Assembly (NCBI RefSeq): GCF_004786015.1
Contig: NZ_CP032096.1
Span: 992,001-1,056,000, forward strand
Reading direction: 5' to 3'
Length of the DNA: 64,000 nt
Source: Hydrogenovibrio crunogenus
Lineage (GTDB): Bacteria > Pseudomonadota > Gammaproteobacteria > Thiomicrospirales > Thiomicrospiraceae
The position numbers and the translations under genes were made by a program. The notes beneath the pieces were generated by a model, which saw only the letters and a program-made list of their open reading frames with translations, made no database searches and was not told where the DNA came from. Below, in pieces: positions 26,110-35,731 of the stretch. Positions within the stretch are counted from its first letter, which is position 1. Each line of letters begins with the position of its first letter.

Positions 26110-27789
26110 ATGAGTCAAAACACGACAGTTGCAGTTGATAAACCGACAAACTTTATCCGAAACATCATTGATGAAGATCTTGCTACGCACAAATATAACA
26201 AGGTTCATACGCGCTTTCCACCAGAACCCAATGGTTATTTACATATTGGGCATGCGAAGTCGATCTGTTTGAATTTTGGGTTGGCTGAAGATTATCAAGG
26301 CGACTGCAATTTACGGTTTGATGACACGAATCCAGCCAAGGAAGATGTAGAGTATGTTGAGGCAATTAAAAAAGATGTGGCTTGGTTAGGCTTTAAATGG
26401 GCTGGAGAACCTTGTTATTCGTCTAATTATTTCCAAAAATTTCATGATTATGCTGTCGAGTTAATTAGTAAAGGCCTAGCGTATGTGTGTTTTTTGAATG
26501 CTGAAGAAACACGCGCTTACCGCGGAACCTTAACAGAGCCTGGTAAAGACAGCCCTTACCGCGAAACCTCGGTAGAAGAGAATCTCGCACTATTCGCCAA
26601 AATGAGAAATGGCGAATTTAAAGAGGGTGAATGTGTTTTGCGTGCCAAGATTGATATGGCGTCTTCTTTTATGTGTATGCGTGATCCGACGCTTTACCGA
26701 GTGCGATATGCCGAGCATCATCAAACAGGTAATACCTGGTGTATTTACCCGATGTATGATTTTGCGCACTGTATCTCCGACGCTATAGAAGGCGTGACGC
26801 ATTCACTTTGTACGTTGGAGTTCCAAGACAATCGCCGCCTATATGACTGGGTTTTAGAGCATTTAAATGATTTCAATAAACCGGACCGCCCATTCCAATA
26901 CGAATTTTCACGTTTAAACCTTGAATACACCGTGATGTCAAAACGCAAGTTGCACCAGTTGGTAGAAGACCAATTGGTGTTAGGTTGGAATGATCCGCGT
27001 ATGCCGACTATTTCGGGATTGCGCAGACGTGGTGTGACGCCTGCTGCGATTCGGGACTTTGCGGATCGCATTGGGATTTCAAAAGTAGACAGCATGACCG
27101 AAATGGGCATTTTGGAAGCCGCGATTCGAGACGATTTAAATGTTGTCGCTCCTAGAACAATGGGGGTTATTGATCCAATTAAAGTGGTGATTGAGAATTA
27201 TCCTGACAATGAAGTGGAATCCATCAATGCCCCAGTACACCCTCAGAATGAAGCAATGGGCAAACGTGAGATTTTCTTTGGAAAAGAACTGTATATTGAT
27301 CGCGCCGATTTTGTTGAAGAGGCGCCTAACCGAAAATGGCAAAGATTGGCACTAGATAAAGAAGTGCGATTACGTAATGCTTATATTGTGAAAGCTGAAC
27401 GTATGGAAACCGATGAGCATGGAAATGTCACTACGGTTTATTGTTCTTATGATCCTGATACGTTAGGGAAAAATCCCGCGGATGGTCGAAAAGTTAAAGG
27501 AGTCATTCACTTTGTGGAAGCTTCAAAAGCACTGCCGGCTGAATTCAGGCTTTATGATCGTTTGTTCACTGTGCCGAATCCAGCTAAAGAAGAGGATTTT
27601 GAAGCGGTGATTAACCCTGATTCTTTAATTATTAAACAAGGGTTTGTTGAGCCTTCAATGCAATTTGCAGAAAAAGAAACTGCTTACCAGTTTGAGCGTG
27701 AAGGGTATTTTTGCCGTGATAGTGAAGCGAATGAAGCCCTTGTTTTTAACAAGACCGTCGGATTAAGAGATACTTGGAGCCAAAAATAA
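26110..27789 (+). CDS. glnS: Glutamine-tRNA ligase
   Basis: GlnRS charges tRNA-Gln. The product is 559 residues from the ATG at 26110; a TTG two codons earlier (26104) is also possible because a GATAGG-like site lies 5-10 bases upstream. Class I signatures are present: [14 protein letters not shown] near residue 35 and VMSKRKL (the KMSKS equivalent) near residue 275. The C-terminal anticodon-binding beta domains follow. Presence of GlnRS means glutaminyl-tRNA is made directly, as in other gammaproteobacteria. The stop overlaps the cysS start in TAATG. Confidence 0.95.
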   Translation: MSQNTTVAVDKPTNFIRNIIDEDLATHKYNKVHTRFPPEPNGYLHIGHAKSICLNFGLAEDYQGDCNLRFDDTNPAKEDVEYVEAIKKDVAWLGFKWAGEPCYSSNYFQKFHDYAVELISKGLAYVCFLNAEETRAYRGTLTEPGKDSPYRETSVEENLALFAKMRNGEFKEGECVLRAKIDMASSFMCMRDPTLYRVRYAEHHQTGNTWCIYPMYDFAHCISDAIEGVTHSLCTLEFQDNRRLYDWVLEHLNDFNKPDRPFQYEFSRLNLEYTVMSKRKLHQLVEDQLVLGWNDPRMPTISGLRRRGVTPAAIRDFADRIGISKVDSMTEMGILEAAIRDDLNVVAPRTMGVIDPIKVVIENYPDNEVESINAPVHPQNEAMGKREIFFGKELYIDRADFVEEAPNRKWQRLALDKEVRLRNAYIVKAERMETDEHGNVTTVYCSYDPDTLGKNPADGRKVKGVIHFVEASKALPAEFRLYDRLFTVPNPAKEEDFEAVINPDSLIIKQGFVEPSMQFAEKETAYQFEREGYFCRDSEANEALVFNKTVGLRDTWSQK

Positions 27790-29159
27790 TGGCCTTGAAA
27801 ATTTATAATACTGAAACACGTCAGAAAGAAACCTTTACCCCTATTCAGCCGAACAAAGTCGGACTTTATGTCTGTGGCGTGACTGTTTATGACTATTGTC
27901 ATGTTGGCCATGCTCGGGTCATGGTCGTGTTTGATACGGTGGTACGCCATTTACGTTCATTAGGGTATGACGTGACCTATGTTCGAAATATAACCGATAT
28001 TGACGATAAGATCATTCAACGAGCATTGGAAAACAAAGAATCAATTCAATCTTTGACTTCTCGTTTTATTGATGCCATGCATGAAGATGAAACCGCATTG
28101 AACGTGCTGCGTCCTGATATGGAGCCGAAAGCGACAGAGTATATGGGTGAAATCGAAAGCATGATTTCAACCCTAATTGAAAAAGGTTTTGCTTATCCTG
28201 CGGACAATGGCGATGTGTATTTTCATGTCAAGTCTGATGAGGATTATGGACGCCTTTCTGGCAAAAATATTGAAGAATTAGAGTCTGGATCTCGAGTTGA
28301 AGTTAACTCGGTTAAGAAAGATCCGCTAGATTTTGTATTATGGAAAGCCTCCAAAGAGCATGAACCTGCATGGCAATCTCCTTGGGGAGAAGGGCGTCCA
28401 GGTTGGCATATTGAGTGTTCCGCTATGTCGACTAAGTGCCTAGGCAATCATTTTGACATTCACGGTGGAGGGCTGGATTTAAGTTTTCCACACCATGAGA
28501 ATGAAATTGCCCAATCTGAATGCGCCACTGGGGAACATTATGTGAACAGTTGGATGCATTGCGGGTTTGTTCGAATTGATGATGAAAAAATGTCTAAATC
28601 GCTTGGAAATTTTTTCACGATTCGAGAGGTGCTTAAGCAATATCATCCGGAAGTCATCCGCTATTTCTTACTGGCCAGTCATTATCGTAGCCCCGTTAAT
28701 TACTCGGAAGAGAATTTAGACGTTGCAAAGGCAAGTGTTGGACGCTTGTATTCTGCGTTGGAGTTGGTGCCAGCTGACCAAGTTGGGCCGGCGGAATCCA
28801 AGTTAGAAGAGGATTTCATGGCAGCCATGAATGATGACTTTAATACACCACAAGCGATGGCCGTTTTGTTTGAGCTGGCGAAAGAGGTTAATAAACAAAA
28901 ATCACCAGGCCTGGCAGCTTTGTTGAAGAAATTGGCCAATCAGATTGGTTTGTTAGAGCAAACTGCTGAAAATTTCTTTAAGTCGCAACCTTCAGATTCG
29001 GATTTAAGCGATGAAATGATTGAAGCGTTGATAGTTGAGAGAGCTGAAGCACGCAAAGCCAAAGACTTTTCAAGATCGGATGAGATTAGAGATGAGCTTT
29101 TAGCACAAGGCATTGAACTGTTAGACAGTGCTGAAGGAACCAGTTGGCGTAAGATTTAG
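27789..29159 (+). CDS. cysS: Cysteine-tRNA ligase
   Basis: CysRS charges tRNA-Cys. The 456-residue protein has the HIGH-type motif HVGHARV, the zinc ligands (Cys in YVCGVTVYD, Cys in HIECSAMS, His and Glu in [11 protein letters not shown]) and KMSKS in [10 protein letters not shown]. The start is ATG at 27789, sharing a base with the glnS stop. A glnS-cysS pair is also found in related bacteria. The decamer CCAGGCCTGG at 28905-28914 encodes Pro-Gly-Leu in the anticodon-binding helical region. A weak AGTAAG/CTTACT hairpin (29165-29182) follows the stop. Confidence 0.95.
   Translation: MALKIYNTETRQKETFTPIQPNKVGLYVCGVTVYDYCHVGHARVMVVFDTVVRHLRSLGYDVTYVRNITDIDDKIIQRALENKESIQSLTSRFIDAMHEDETALNVLRPDMEPKATEYMGEIESMISTLIEKGFAYPADNGDVYFHVKSDEDYGRLSGKNIEELESGSRVEVNSVKKDPLDFVLWKASKEHEPAWQSPWGEGRPGWHIECSAMSTKCLGNHFDIHGGGLDLSFPHHENEIAQSECATGEHYVNSWMHCGFVRIDDEKMSKSLGNFFTIREVLKQYHPEVIRYFLLASHYRSPVNYSEENLDVAKASVGRLYSALELVPADQVGPAESKLEEDFMAAMNDDFNTPQAMAVLFELAKEVNKQKSPGLAALLKKLANQIGLLEQTAENFFKSQPSDSDLSDEMIEALIVERAEARKAKDFSRSDEIRDELLAQGIELLDSAEGTSWRKI
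28905..28914. repeat. CCAGGCCTGG decamer inside cysS
   Basis: This is a perfect copy in codon phase CCA GGC CTG (Pro-Gly-Leu), within [11 protein letters not shown] of CysRS. There is no extended hairpin around it. Confidence 0.9.
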
Positions 29160-29234
29160 TACTTAGTAAGTTAAACCTTACTTTTGCTATTGAAAATAAG
29201 TTAATGTTATTTTTAACTTTTTTAATATTAGGGT

Positions 29235-29263
29235 TTGACAATATAAGTTTTTTCTAATAAAAT
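29235..29263 (+). promoter_or_regulatory. Sigma-70 promoter of the candidate small RNA
   Basis: A consensus -35 TTGACA (29235-29240) and a -10 TAAAAT (29258-29263) are exactly 17 bases apart. No gene start follows on this strand before the terminator at 29332, so the promoter must serve a non-coding transcript. Confidence 0.85.
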
Positions 29264-29269
29264 ACGCCT

Positions 29270-29363
29270 ATTCATGTTTCTTCATGAGTATCCTCCTCTG
29301 ATTATTTCTTGTAAAAAGAAATAATGTATTTAAAGCTCTAGTTGTCCCTAGAGCTTTTTTTTT
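29270..29363 (+). ncRNA. Candidate small regulatory RNA, about 94 nt, unassigned
   Basis: The transcript predicted from the promoter folds into three hairpins. The first is 29270-29289 (7 bp, one G-U, loop of 6). The second is 29301-29325 (perfect 10 bp, loop GTAAA). The third is a terminator at 29332-29357 (10 bp, loop of 6) ending in nine T. Between the first two lies an unpaired stretch with UCCUCCUC (29291-29298), complementary to the AGGAGG ribosome-site core. A long U tail and an exposed C-rich seed are typical of Hfq-dependent RNAs. No open frame longer than a few codons fits. I know no named family that matches. Confidence 0.7.
29332..29363. terminator. Terminator of the small RNA, shared with convergent slt
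   Basis: AAAGCTCTAG and CTAGAGCTTT pair around TTGTCC, followed by nine T (29355-29363). The A-rich left flank also lets it act for slt, whose stop is at 29367-29369 on the other strand. Confidence 0.85.
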
Positions 29364-29366
29364 GTC

Positions 29367-31358
29367 TTAAGATTGTGAGGAATCGCCTGTGTCATGAGCA
29401 GAGAGCGTTTTCGGTAAGCCAATCGGGTGCATAAAATTTTCCAAACGATCATACTTCTTATTCAACATGGATTTAAAAATCGTTGTATATTCTAAAACCG
29501 CTTTGACATATGCACGCGTTTCTGAGAAAGGGATTGTTTCAATCCATTGATCAGCTGCCATAACCGTATCTTCCGGAATCCATTGATCCACACGGTGTGG
29601 GCCGGCATTATAGGCAGCGGTGGCCAAAACACGACTGCCATTATATTTCTTATGTAGATAGCTTAAATAAGCGCTGCCCAGTTTGATGTTGGATTCTGGA
29701 CTGGTTAAACGAGTATATTGTCGTTTGTTGAAGCCCATTTTTCGACCAATGTAGCGCGCTGTTTTCGGCATCAGTTGCATCAATCCCACGGCCCCCACTG
29801 CGGAGCTGATGTTCGGAGAGAAAGCGCTTTCACGTCGAATCACGCCATATACCCATGCTGGGTCAATGGTGTTTTTGTTGGCTGCCTGTAAAACCGGCTG
29901 TTTGTAAGGGGTTGGAAAGCGCAAAGATAAATCATCCCATTTCTTGACCTTTGAAATGGTTTGAATGGCTAAGTTGTGCTGGTTCCAGTCGGACATGAAA
30001 TTGGCGATGGCTTCAAAGTCATCCTCATCAATGTGGTCGAGTAAATGATACCATTCCCGTTTCAAGCTTAACTTCCAGTTGATCGCAATCAGTTCTTGCA
30101 TCACTTTAAGTTGAGGATATTTTTCAACCATTTTGGTGAAGCTTTTTTTCTGACTGGGAGTTGGGTTGAACTGGTAGGGCTGCTTTAAACGGTCAGCGGA
30201 CATGAAACCATAAAAATTTCGTTTTTGAGCCAATGCTTTAAAAATTGGCAAGGCTTTTTTATTCTGATTCAGCTCGGATAATGCGCGTGCTTTCCAATAG
30301 CGCCAACGTGTCTCATTTTGTTGTTTTTCTGGCAATAACGCATACAAATCAAGATAGTTTACCCAGTTGGATTCTCTAATGGTCACTTGGAGTTCCCAGT
30401 CTAATGTTTTTTCATTTTTGCTGGCGCGGTCAATCTGAGCTAAATATTCACTGGCTTTGGGGTGATACTGATAAGCAAATCGCAAACTGATTTGGCTTTG
30501 TAGGCTCGCGAGTTCTTGGGTGTTTAAGCCATACTGCTCGGCACGTTTTTCCAACGTTTTTAATGCCAACTCTGGTTCTGTATAAGCTAATCTTTGTATT
30601 CCTTGTTTGAAGATAGCCTGGCGAATGACTGGCGAAATATACGCTGGAATGGCTCGAGTCACTTTTTTAGGGTTTTTATAAGTGTCGATCCAAAAATGTA
30701 ATGCTCGGCGTCCCATTTTCGATAAGTCGCGTCCAATCTTTTTGGCGTGTTTGATTTTTCCTTTTGTCATTGCCAGTTGGAGTTTTGACCAAACCATTGA
30801 ACCTGTAATCAACTTTTCTTTTCTAAGAAACCGTTTAACGGGCCGACAGTCTTTCGGTAACGTTATGTGTGTTTTCCAAAGAGTCTGCGCTTTCTTTCGA
30901 ATTTGGTCCGTTCGATTTCGAGCGATACTGGCTTGTATGAAATAGCACTTTAAAGACACAGCACGATACTCACCTTCTTGATAGTGTTTAAGATATTCAT
31001 CCCATTGATAGGTCCCAGCGAGATGGTGTAGCCATTTTGCTTTTAAGAAAAAGGGCAGTGGGCTATTAGGGGTATTATTGATGAATGATTCAATCACTGG
31101 ATTTGGAGTATCTTTAAAATGATATTTATAATCCAGATAAACCAAATATGGATAAAGAGGATAGTTTTTAAGTTGAGATTTGTATTTTGAGATTAAAGGA
31201 CGATCATTGGCTTTGATCGCCTCATAGGCATCGAGAAACTTTTTTTGATTCTCAGACAGGTTTTCAGAACGACTGGATGCATGAACCTGTTGGAAAGTTA
31301 CGCTAAGGGATATAAAGAGAAGTAATAGAAATTTCAATGTTCTCGTTGCAGAATGCAT
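29367..31358 (-). CDS. slt: Soluble lytic murein transglycosylase (Slt70-like)
   Basis: Slt cleaves peptidoglycan glycan strands to 1,6-anhydro products in the periplasm. The 663-residue protein has a signal peptide (about 1-27, ending VHA) and a long alpha-superhelical domain (about 40-450, many Trp/Arg helices). A C-terminal SLT catalytic domain carries the catalytic Glu in VIRRESAFSP, plus SAVGAVGLMQLMPKTA and AAYNAGPHRVD. The layout and length match E. coli Slt70. It lies 4 bases after mltD, so two lytic transglycosylases are co-transcribed. Confidence 0.93.
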   Translation of the reverse strand: MHSATRTLKFLLLLFISLSVTFQQVHASSRSENLSENQKKFLDAYEAIKANDRPLISKYKSQLKNYPLYPYLVYLDYKYHFKDTPNPVIESFINNTPNSPLPFFLKAKWLHHLAGTYQWDEYLKHYQEGEYRAVSLKCYFIQASIARNRTDQIRKKAQTLWKTHITLPKDCRPVKRFLRKEKLITGSMVWSKLQLAMTKGKIKHAKKIGRDLSKMGRRALHFWIDTYKNPKKVTRAIPAYISPVIRQAIFKQGIQRLAYTEPELALKTLEKRAEQYGLNTQELASLQSQISLRFAYQYHPKASEYLAQIDRASKNEKTLDWELQVTIRESNWVNYLDLYALLPEKQQNETRWRYWKARALSELNQNKKALPIFKALAQKRNFYGFMSADRLKQPYQFNPTPSQKKSFTKMVEKYPQLKVMQELIAINWKLSLKREWYHLLDHIDEDDFEAIANFMSDWNQHNLAIQTISKVKKWDDLSLRFPTPYKQPVLQAANKNTIDPAWVYGVIRRESAFSPNISSAVGAVGLMQLMPKTARYIGRKMGFNKRQYTRLTSPESNIKLGSAYLSYLHKKYNGSRVLATAAYNAGPHRVDQWIPEDTVMAADQWIETIPFSETRAYVKAVLEYTTIFKSMLNKKYDRLENFMHPIGLPKTLSAHDTGDSSQS

Positions 31359-31362
31359 TACG

Positions 31363-33003
31363 CTAACTTTTTATCCATACTTTTATTTTAACGCCTGGGT
31401 GTAAAACAGCTGATTTTTTAATCCCATTCCAGTTACATAATTCTTGCGTGGTGACTCGATATTTTTTAGCTACCACCCATAAGCTTTCTCCTTCTTTTAA
31501 AGTGTGTGACACTTTACGACCATAACGATCTGAACGGATGACCAGTTTCTGGCCTTTACGGATGGGTTCACGAATACTGATTCGGTTCCACTCACACAGT
31601 TTGCGCGGTGATGTGTTGTAATACCGAGCAATTGTCCATAAGCTTTCTCCAGCTTGAACTTTATGGATATGTTTTTTGCCATTATAGCTTGTTGATCTCT
31701 TTAAGGGTGTTTGTGCCAGTTGTTGACTTTGCGGTAATGGAATCAGTAGTGTTTTGCCCGCTCTCAAAAAACTGTTTTTCATATTATTCAGTTTTTTAAT
31801 TTCACGACTGGATGTATTATATTTGGCCGCAATGACACTTAAGCTTTCCCCTGAACGAATCTTATGCCTCATCCAATTAACTTCATAAAAGTGAGGTTTT
31901 TGCTGGTAATCAACTTTGAAGGCGTCCGCTACTTCAATAGGCAGTAGAACGGAGTGAGAACCACTAGGCGGTGTTGCCAATCTTAGATATCCTGGGTTAA
32001 GGACTTTTAAAATGGCTTGGGACGTTTGCGTGGATTGAGCCACTTTAGGCAGACTGATCTGGTTCGAAATCTCAACACGTTTGAAAAACGGTGTATTAGG
32101 AACGGGTTCGAGGTCGATGTCATAGTCTTCGCGATGAATGATTAAGTTCGATATCGCAAGAAGTTGCGGAACGTAATGCTGTGTTTCTTTTGGCAAATAA
32201 GTGCGAATATTCCAGAAAGAAGGTTCACCATTTGGATGTTTTCTTAAATATCGTTTTTGAGCTTTTAGAACATTGCCATAACCGCCGTTGTAGGAAGCAA
32301 GCGCCAATAGCCAGTCATAATCATTCTGTTTATATAAGGCTTGAAGATAGTCGAGCGCTGCAAGTGTACTTTTATAAACATCCTGACGGCCGTCATACCA
32401 CCAGTTACGATGTAATCCAAACATATAGCCTGTTGCGGGCATAAACTGCCATAAACCGGAGGCATTGACATAAGATTTTGCATAAGGGTAATAGCCACTT
32501 TCAACTACCGGTAACAAAGCGATTTCATATGGCATGTGTCGACGATTTACTTCATTTAAAATGAAGTAAAGATAAGGTTTTGCTCGGACTGAAACGCGCT
32601 TCAAATATGCTTTTTTATTCTCATAATAATTTTGATAGTCTTCAAAATGCTCACTATTGGCTGGCGCTAAAAAAAGATGTTCACTGAGCTCCTGCCACAA
32701 GTCATCATAGGTTGGCTTGTCATTTAATAAAATTAACGCTTGATCCAACTGGTTGGATAAGTCATCACTGGTTTTTAATGCCAGGAAACGTTTGGTTGAG
32801 TTTTGAATGGTTTTTTCAAAAGCATCTGTTTCTTCGGTATCCGTGGTAACAGGATCTGTCACGGGGAGCTTTGAAAAGTTAATGTCATCAGCGTTGGTAT
32901 ATGCATGGTTTTTGTTATGAAAAGGAAATTGGCTGCACCCCGATAGTAAAACGCCCATCATCGTTAGGGTGAAGACAGAAGAAAAAAGAGTGTGCTTAGT
33001 CAT
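31363..33003 (-). CDS. mltD: Membrane-bound lytic murein transglycosylase D with LysM repeats
   Basis: The 546-residue product is a lipoprotein (lipobox LSGC after about 22 residues) with an SLT domain whose catalytic Glu is in LLPVVESGYYP, followed by SGLWQFMPATGYMFGL. Three LysM repeats lie at the C-terminus (about 385-430, 445-490 and 500-545), each with a GESL(S/W) core, which bind peptidoglycan. The start overlaps the end of gloB by 8 bases. The MltD-next-to-gloB order is the same as in E. coli (gloB-mltD). Confidence 0.93.
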   Translation of the reverse strand: MTKHTLFSSVFTLTMMGVLLSGCSQFPFHNKNHAYTNADDINFSKLPVTDPVTTDTEETDAFEKTIQNSTKRFLALKTSDDLSNQLDQALILLNDKPTYDDLWQELSEHLFLAPANSEHFEDYQNYYENKKAYLKRVSVRAKPYLYFILNEVNRRHMPYEIALLPVVESGYYPYAKSYVNASGLWQFMPATGYMFGLHRNWWYDGRQDVYKSTLAALDYLQALYKQNDYDWLLALASYNGGYGNVLKAQKRYLRKHPNGEPSFWNIRTYLPKETQHYVPQLLAISNLIIHREDYDIDLEPVPNTPFFKRVEISNQISLPKVAQSTQTSQAILKVLNPGYLRLATPPSGSHSVLLPIEVADAFKVDYQQKPHFYEVNWMRHKIRSGESLSVIAAKYNTSSREIKKLNNMKNSFLRAGKTLLIPLPQSQQLAQTPLKRSTSYNGKKHIHKVQAGESLWTIARYYNTSPRKLCEWNRISIREPIRKGQKLVIRSDRYGRKVSHTLKEGESLWVVAKKYRVTTQELCNWNGIKKSAVLHPGVKIKVWIKS

Positions 33004-33802
33004 TTAAACCCGCCTCAAGAATATTGGTTTGGTCTAATTCATCCTTCCAAGCTCTTAATGTGGCGAATAAAGCCCCCATCGATTCGTTTGGTTGAGCTTG
33101 TTTCGCCATCAGTGTTTGTCTTAAAGGGGGAAGATCGAAACGTAAAAAAGGGTTGGTTTGTTTTTCCAAACCAAGACGTGCTGGAACGCAGGGAATGCCA
33201 CGTTGGGTGTTTGTTTTGACATCTGCTAGGCGATCTAAAATGGCAGATGTATTCGGTTCTGCGATGTTGGCAAAATTGAGGTTTGCGTAAGTGTATTCAT
33301 GACCGCAGTAAACCATACAGTCATCATTTAAGGCTCTTAACTTCAACAACGATTCAGCCATCTGCTCAGGCGGGTTTTGCCAGATTTTTCCACACCCTCC
33401 TGTAAATAAGGTGTCGCCGCTGAAAAGCGCTTCAGGGTGATAAAAGCAAATGTGCTCATCGGTGTGCCCCGGTGTTTCAATCACTCGAAAGGTTTCGTTT
33501 AACACCTGAACCTTGTCGCCTTCTTTTACGGAATGCGTGACCGGTTTAAAAGGTCCTTTTGCATTGCTGACAACTGGCACTTCGCCAAGCGCTTTTAATA
33601 CACCATGAATACCATCTGTATGGTCATAATGGTGATGTGTTAAGAGGATGCCATCAAGCTGAAGTTGGTTTTCTTCAAAGTATTGAATCACTTTTTGACT
33701 TTCTCCCGGATCAACTATCCAAGCGTGCTTGTAGTAGGCATCTTCAGATTGAATAACCCAAGTATAATTGTCAGAGAGAGTCGGTAAACCAACGATTTTC
33801 AT
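32996..33802 (-). CDS. gloB: Hydroxyacylglutathione hydrolase (glyoxalase II)
   Basis: GloB releases lactate from S-lactoylglutathione, completing methylglyoxal detoxification. The 268-residue protein has the metallo-beta-lactamase motif THHHYDHTDG near residue 55, the HTPGHTDEHICFY region and the FTGGCGK segment. The start at 33802 (MKIVGLPTLSDNY) has an AGGTC site upstream and matches GloB; the frame extends further to 33832 without support. It is divergent from the methyltransferase gene, as E. coli gloB is from yafS. Confidence 0.92.
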   Translation of the reverse strand: MKIVGLPTLSDNYTWVIQSEDAYYKHAWIVDPGESQKVIQYFEENQLQLDGILLTHHHYDHTDGIHGVLKALGEVPVVSNAKGPFKPVTHSVKEGDKVQVLNETFRVIETPGHTDEHICFYHPEALFSGDTLFTGGCGKIWQNPPEQMAESLLKLRALNDDCMVYCGHEYTYANLNFANIAEPNTSAILDRLADVKTNTQRGIPCVPARLGLEKQTNPFLRFDLPPLRQTLMAKQAQPNESMGALFATLRAWKDELDQTNILEAGLND

Positions 33803-33859
33803 GTCAGACCTGTTAATTGATATAATGGCCATATTCTAACAAATCTGTGTTTCAAAGTG

Positions 33860-34645
33860 ATGATGAATCCAAGATTTCAATCCTTTTTGTATCGATTTTT
33901 TCGATCCCCAAAAGGACACTCTTTATTACAACAAGAGAAGGTGATAATCGACCAGGCTTTGGAACAAGTTTTTGGCTTGTATCTTGTCCAGCTGGGTATT
34001 GTGTCGTCAGATGACTTACTCGCCAATAGTCGAGCCAATTGTAAAGTGATGATTGATACGCATTGGCACCGTTTTCACGGTGCTAGATTTGTAGCAGCCG
34101 ATTTTGATTACCTTCCATTGAAAAGTGATTCCGTTGATGTGGTCGTGTTACCGCATACCTTAGAAGCCGTAACGGACCCTTATCATATTTTAAGACAGGT
34201 TGATGACGTCCTGATTGCAGAAGGCAATGTGTTAATAACGGGGTTTAATCCCGCGGGTTGTCGTATTATGCGTAATCTTTTCGGAGAACATCGCCGGTAT
34301 TTCAAAAAAGCCAACTTGGTTCGCGCGCATCGAATCATTGATTGGTTGAGTGTATTGGGGTATGACATTGAAATGGTGTCTTATACGTCACCGAGTTGTC
34401 TAATGAAATCCGATTCGTCAGAAAAACGTTGGAAATGGGTGGAAGCGTTTGAGCGCTTGTTAGAAAAAATGGGGCTCAATTTTGGTAATACTTACTGTAT
34501 TTTAGCAAAAAAACGGGTGTCTTCTCCCACGCCTGTCGGACTGAATTGGCGTATTTCAAACTGGCTGGCGGTGAATAAAGGGCGCTCAGTCGTTTCAAAC
34601 CGAAGTCATCAAACACATCATAATAGAGTAGAAAAGGATTCATAA
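33860..34645 (+). CDS. SAM-dependent methyltransferase-like protein (YafS-like by position)
   Basis: The product is about 261 residues. Its core resembles a class I methyltransferase of the Methyltransf_11 type: [26 protein letters not shown] (given as a region near residues 77-100), then [11 protein letters not shown]. The first Gly-rich motif is weak, with the preceding region reading VMIDTHWH instead of a normal GxGxG. Position between gloB and rnhA is the same as yafS in E. coli, which belongs to this family. Start choice is unsure among GTG 33857, ATG 33860 and ATG 33863. Substrate unknown. It is 4 bases before rnhA. Confidence 0.75.
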   Translation: MMNPRFQSFLYRFFRSPKGHSLLQQEKVIIDQALEQVFGLYLVQLGIVSSDDLLANSRANCKVMIDTHWHRFHGARFVAADFDYLPLKSDSVDVVVLPHTLEAVTDPYHILRQVDDVLIAEGNVLITGFNPAGCRIMRNLFGEHRRYFKKANLVRAHRIIDWLSVLGYDIEMVSYTSPSCLMKSDSSEKRWKWVEAFERLLEKMGLNFGNTYCILAKKRVSSPTPVGLNWRISNWLAVNKGRSVVSNRSHQTHHNRVEKDS

Positions 34646-34649
34646 ATTC

Positions 34650-35087
34650 ATGCAAGAAGTTGAACTGTTTACAGATGGTGGTTGCCGAGGAAATCCGGGG
34701 CCTGGAGGTTGGGGGGCTTTACTAAGGTTTGCAGGCGTTGAAAAAGAGTTGAAGGGCGCAGAAATGGATACGACCAATAACCGGATGGAGCTCACGGCGG
34801 CAATTGAAGGTCTTAAAGCCCTGAAAAGACCCTGTAAGGTGACGCTGACAACCGATTCTCAATATGTCAAAAATGGTATCACCCAATGGATGACGAACTG
34901 GAAAAAAAATAACTGGAAAACGGCTGCCAAAAAGCCAGTTAAAAACAAAGACTTGTGGCAGGCTCTGGATGAGGCTTTACAGCCTCATGATGTGAGTTGG
35001 GCCTGGGTAAAAGGTCATTCAGGACACGATGAAAATGAACGTGTCGATGAATTGGCCAATCAAGCGATGGATGAATTAACCGGCTAG
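34650..35087 (+). CDS. rnhA: Ribonuclease HI
   Basis: RNase HI cuts the RNA strand of RNA-DNA hybrids. The 145-residue protein has the full catalytic set D9, E47, D69 and D133, and begins in [18 protein letters not shown] style. It also has the basic protrusion [11 protein letters not shown] that binds hybrids. It follows the methyltransferase by 4 bases. In E. coli dnaQ lies directly next to it; here a MazG-like gene on the opposite strand sits between the two, ending 4 bases from rnhA with no terminator between. Confidence 0.96.
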   Translation: MQEVELFTDGGCRGNPGPGGWGALLRFAGVEKELKGAEMDTTNNRMELTAAIEGLKALKRPCKVTLTTDSQYVKNGITQWMTNWKKNNWKTAAKKPVKNKDLWQALDEALQPHDVSWAWVKGHSGHDENERVDELANQAMDELTG

Positions 35088-35091
35088 TTTG

Positions 35092-35682
35092 TTATAAGAC
35101 AAGATGAGAAAAATCCGGCTCTGAGAAATGAATGGACTTTAAAATTTTGTCTTTGCGGTATTGCTTACCGTCGGAGCCGATTTGATCTTGGTCGGATCGA
35201 ATGACAAAAAAATCTTCGACTTGATCATAGACGACTTTCACCCCAAGCTGGTCGTCATAATGTTTGACGGTTGCATCGGCTTCGGCCTGATTTTGACAAA
35301 ACTTAGAAAAGTTAGAGCGCACCACTTCTTCAAAAACGGCTTGCGACGTTGCAAAAGGGTTCGCCAACTGCATTTTTTCCAGCACATATAGAATCGACAT
35401 TTGCGAAGCCGCCATCGGTTCAGGAAGATCTAGATGATGTGTGATTCCCCATGCCACAAATAGCATATCACCCAGCGCATCCAGCTGTTCGGTTTGATCC
35501 TGTTCATCATAAGCGTCTAAAAATTCCTTGGCTTCTTCATCATAAAAAAATAAATGATTAATGCCATGCTGGTGTGAAGCGGTATTTCCGGCAACGTTTT
35601 GCCAGGAAGCGGTCGGTTCTAAAAAGATTTTTCTTGCATCGTCTGAGGTAAATAGTTGCTGTCTTAGTGTCATGGTTGTCAT
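35092..35682 (-). CDS. MazG-like all-alpha NTP pyrophosphohydrolase domain protein
   Basis: The 196-residue protein carries a motif typical of the all-alpha NTP pyrophosphatase superfamily: TEQLDALGDMLFVAWGITHHL near residues 64-84, with an upstream acidic EEAKEFLDAYDE helix giving the E-x-x-E / E-x-x-D metal site. The C-terminal region (VRSNFSKFCQNQAEAD, a GSDGKQYRKDKILKSIHFSEPDF-type end) resembles HisE/MazG-like proteins best known from phages. It could remove non-canonical nucleotides. Transcribed with dnaQ upstream on the minus strand, 49 bases apart, across a decamer hairpin. Confidence 0.6.
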   Translation of the reverse strand: MTTMTLRQQLFTSDDARKIFLEPTASWQNVAGNTASHQHGINHLFFYDEEAKEFLDAYDEQDQTEQLDALGDMLFVAWGITHHLDLPEPMAASQMSILYVLEKMQLANPFATSQAVFEEVVRSNFSKFCQNQAEADATVKHYDDQLGVKVVYDQVEDFFVIRSDQDQIGSDGKQYRKDKILKSIHFSEPDFSHLVL

Positions 35683-35705
35683 CTTGTTGTTTTATTGAAA
35701 ATTAG

Positions 35706-35715
35706 CCAGGCCTGG
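35706..35715. repeat. CCAGGCCTGG decamer between dnaQ and the MazG-like gene
   Basis: This is a perfect decamer with poorly matched flanks, so the hairpin is short. T-rich sequence follows on the minus strand. It may act as a weak terminator or only as a repeat copy. Confidence 0.8.
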
Positions 35716-35731
35716 TCAAAATATGATCTTA

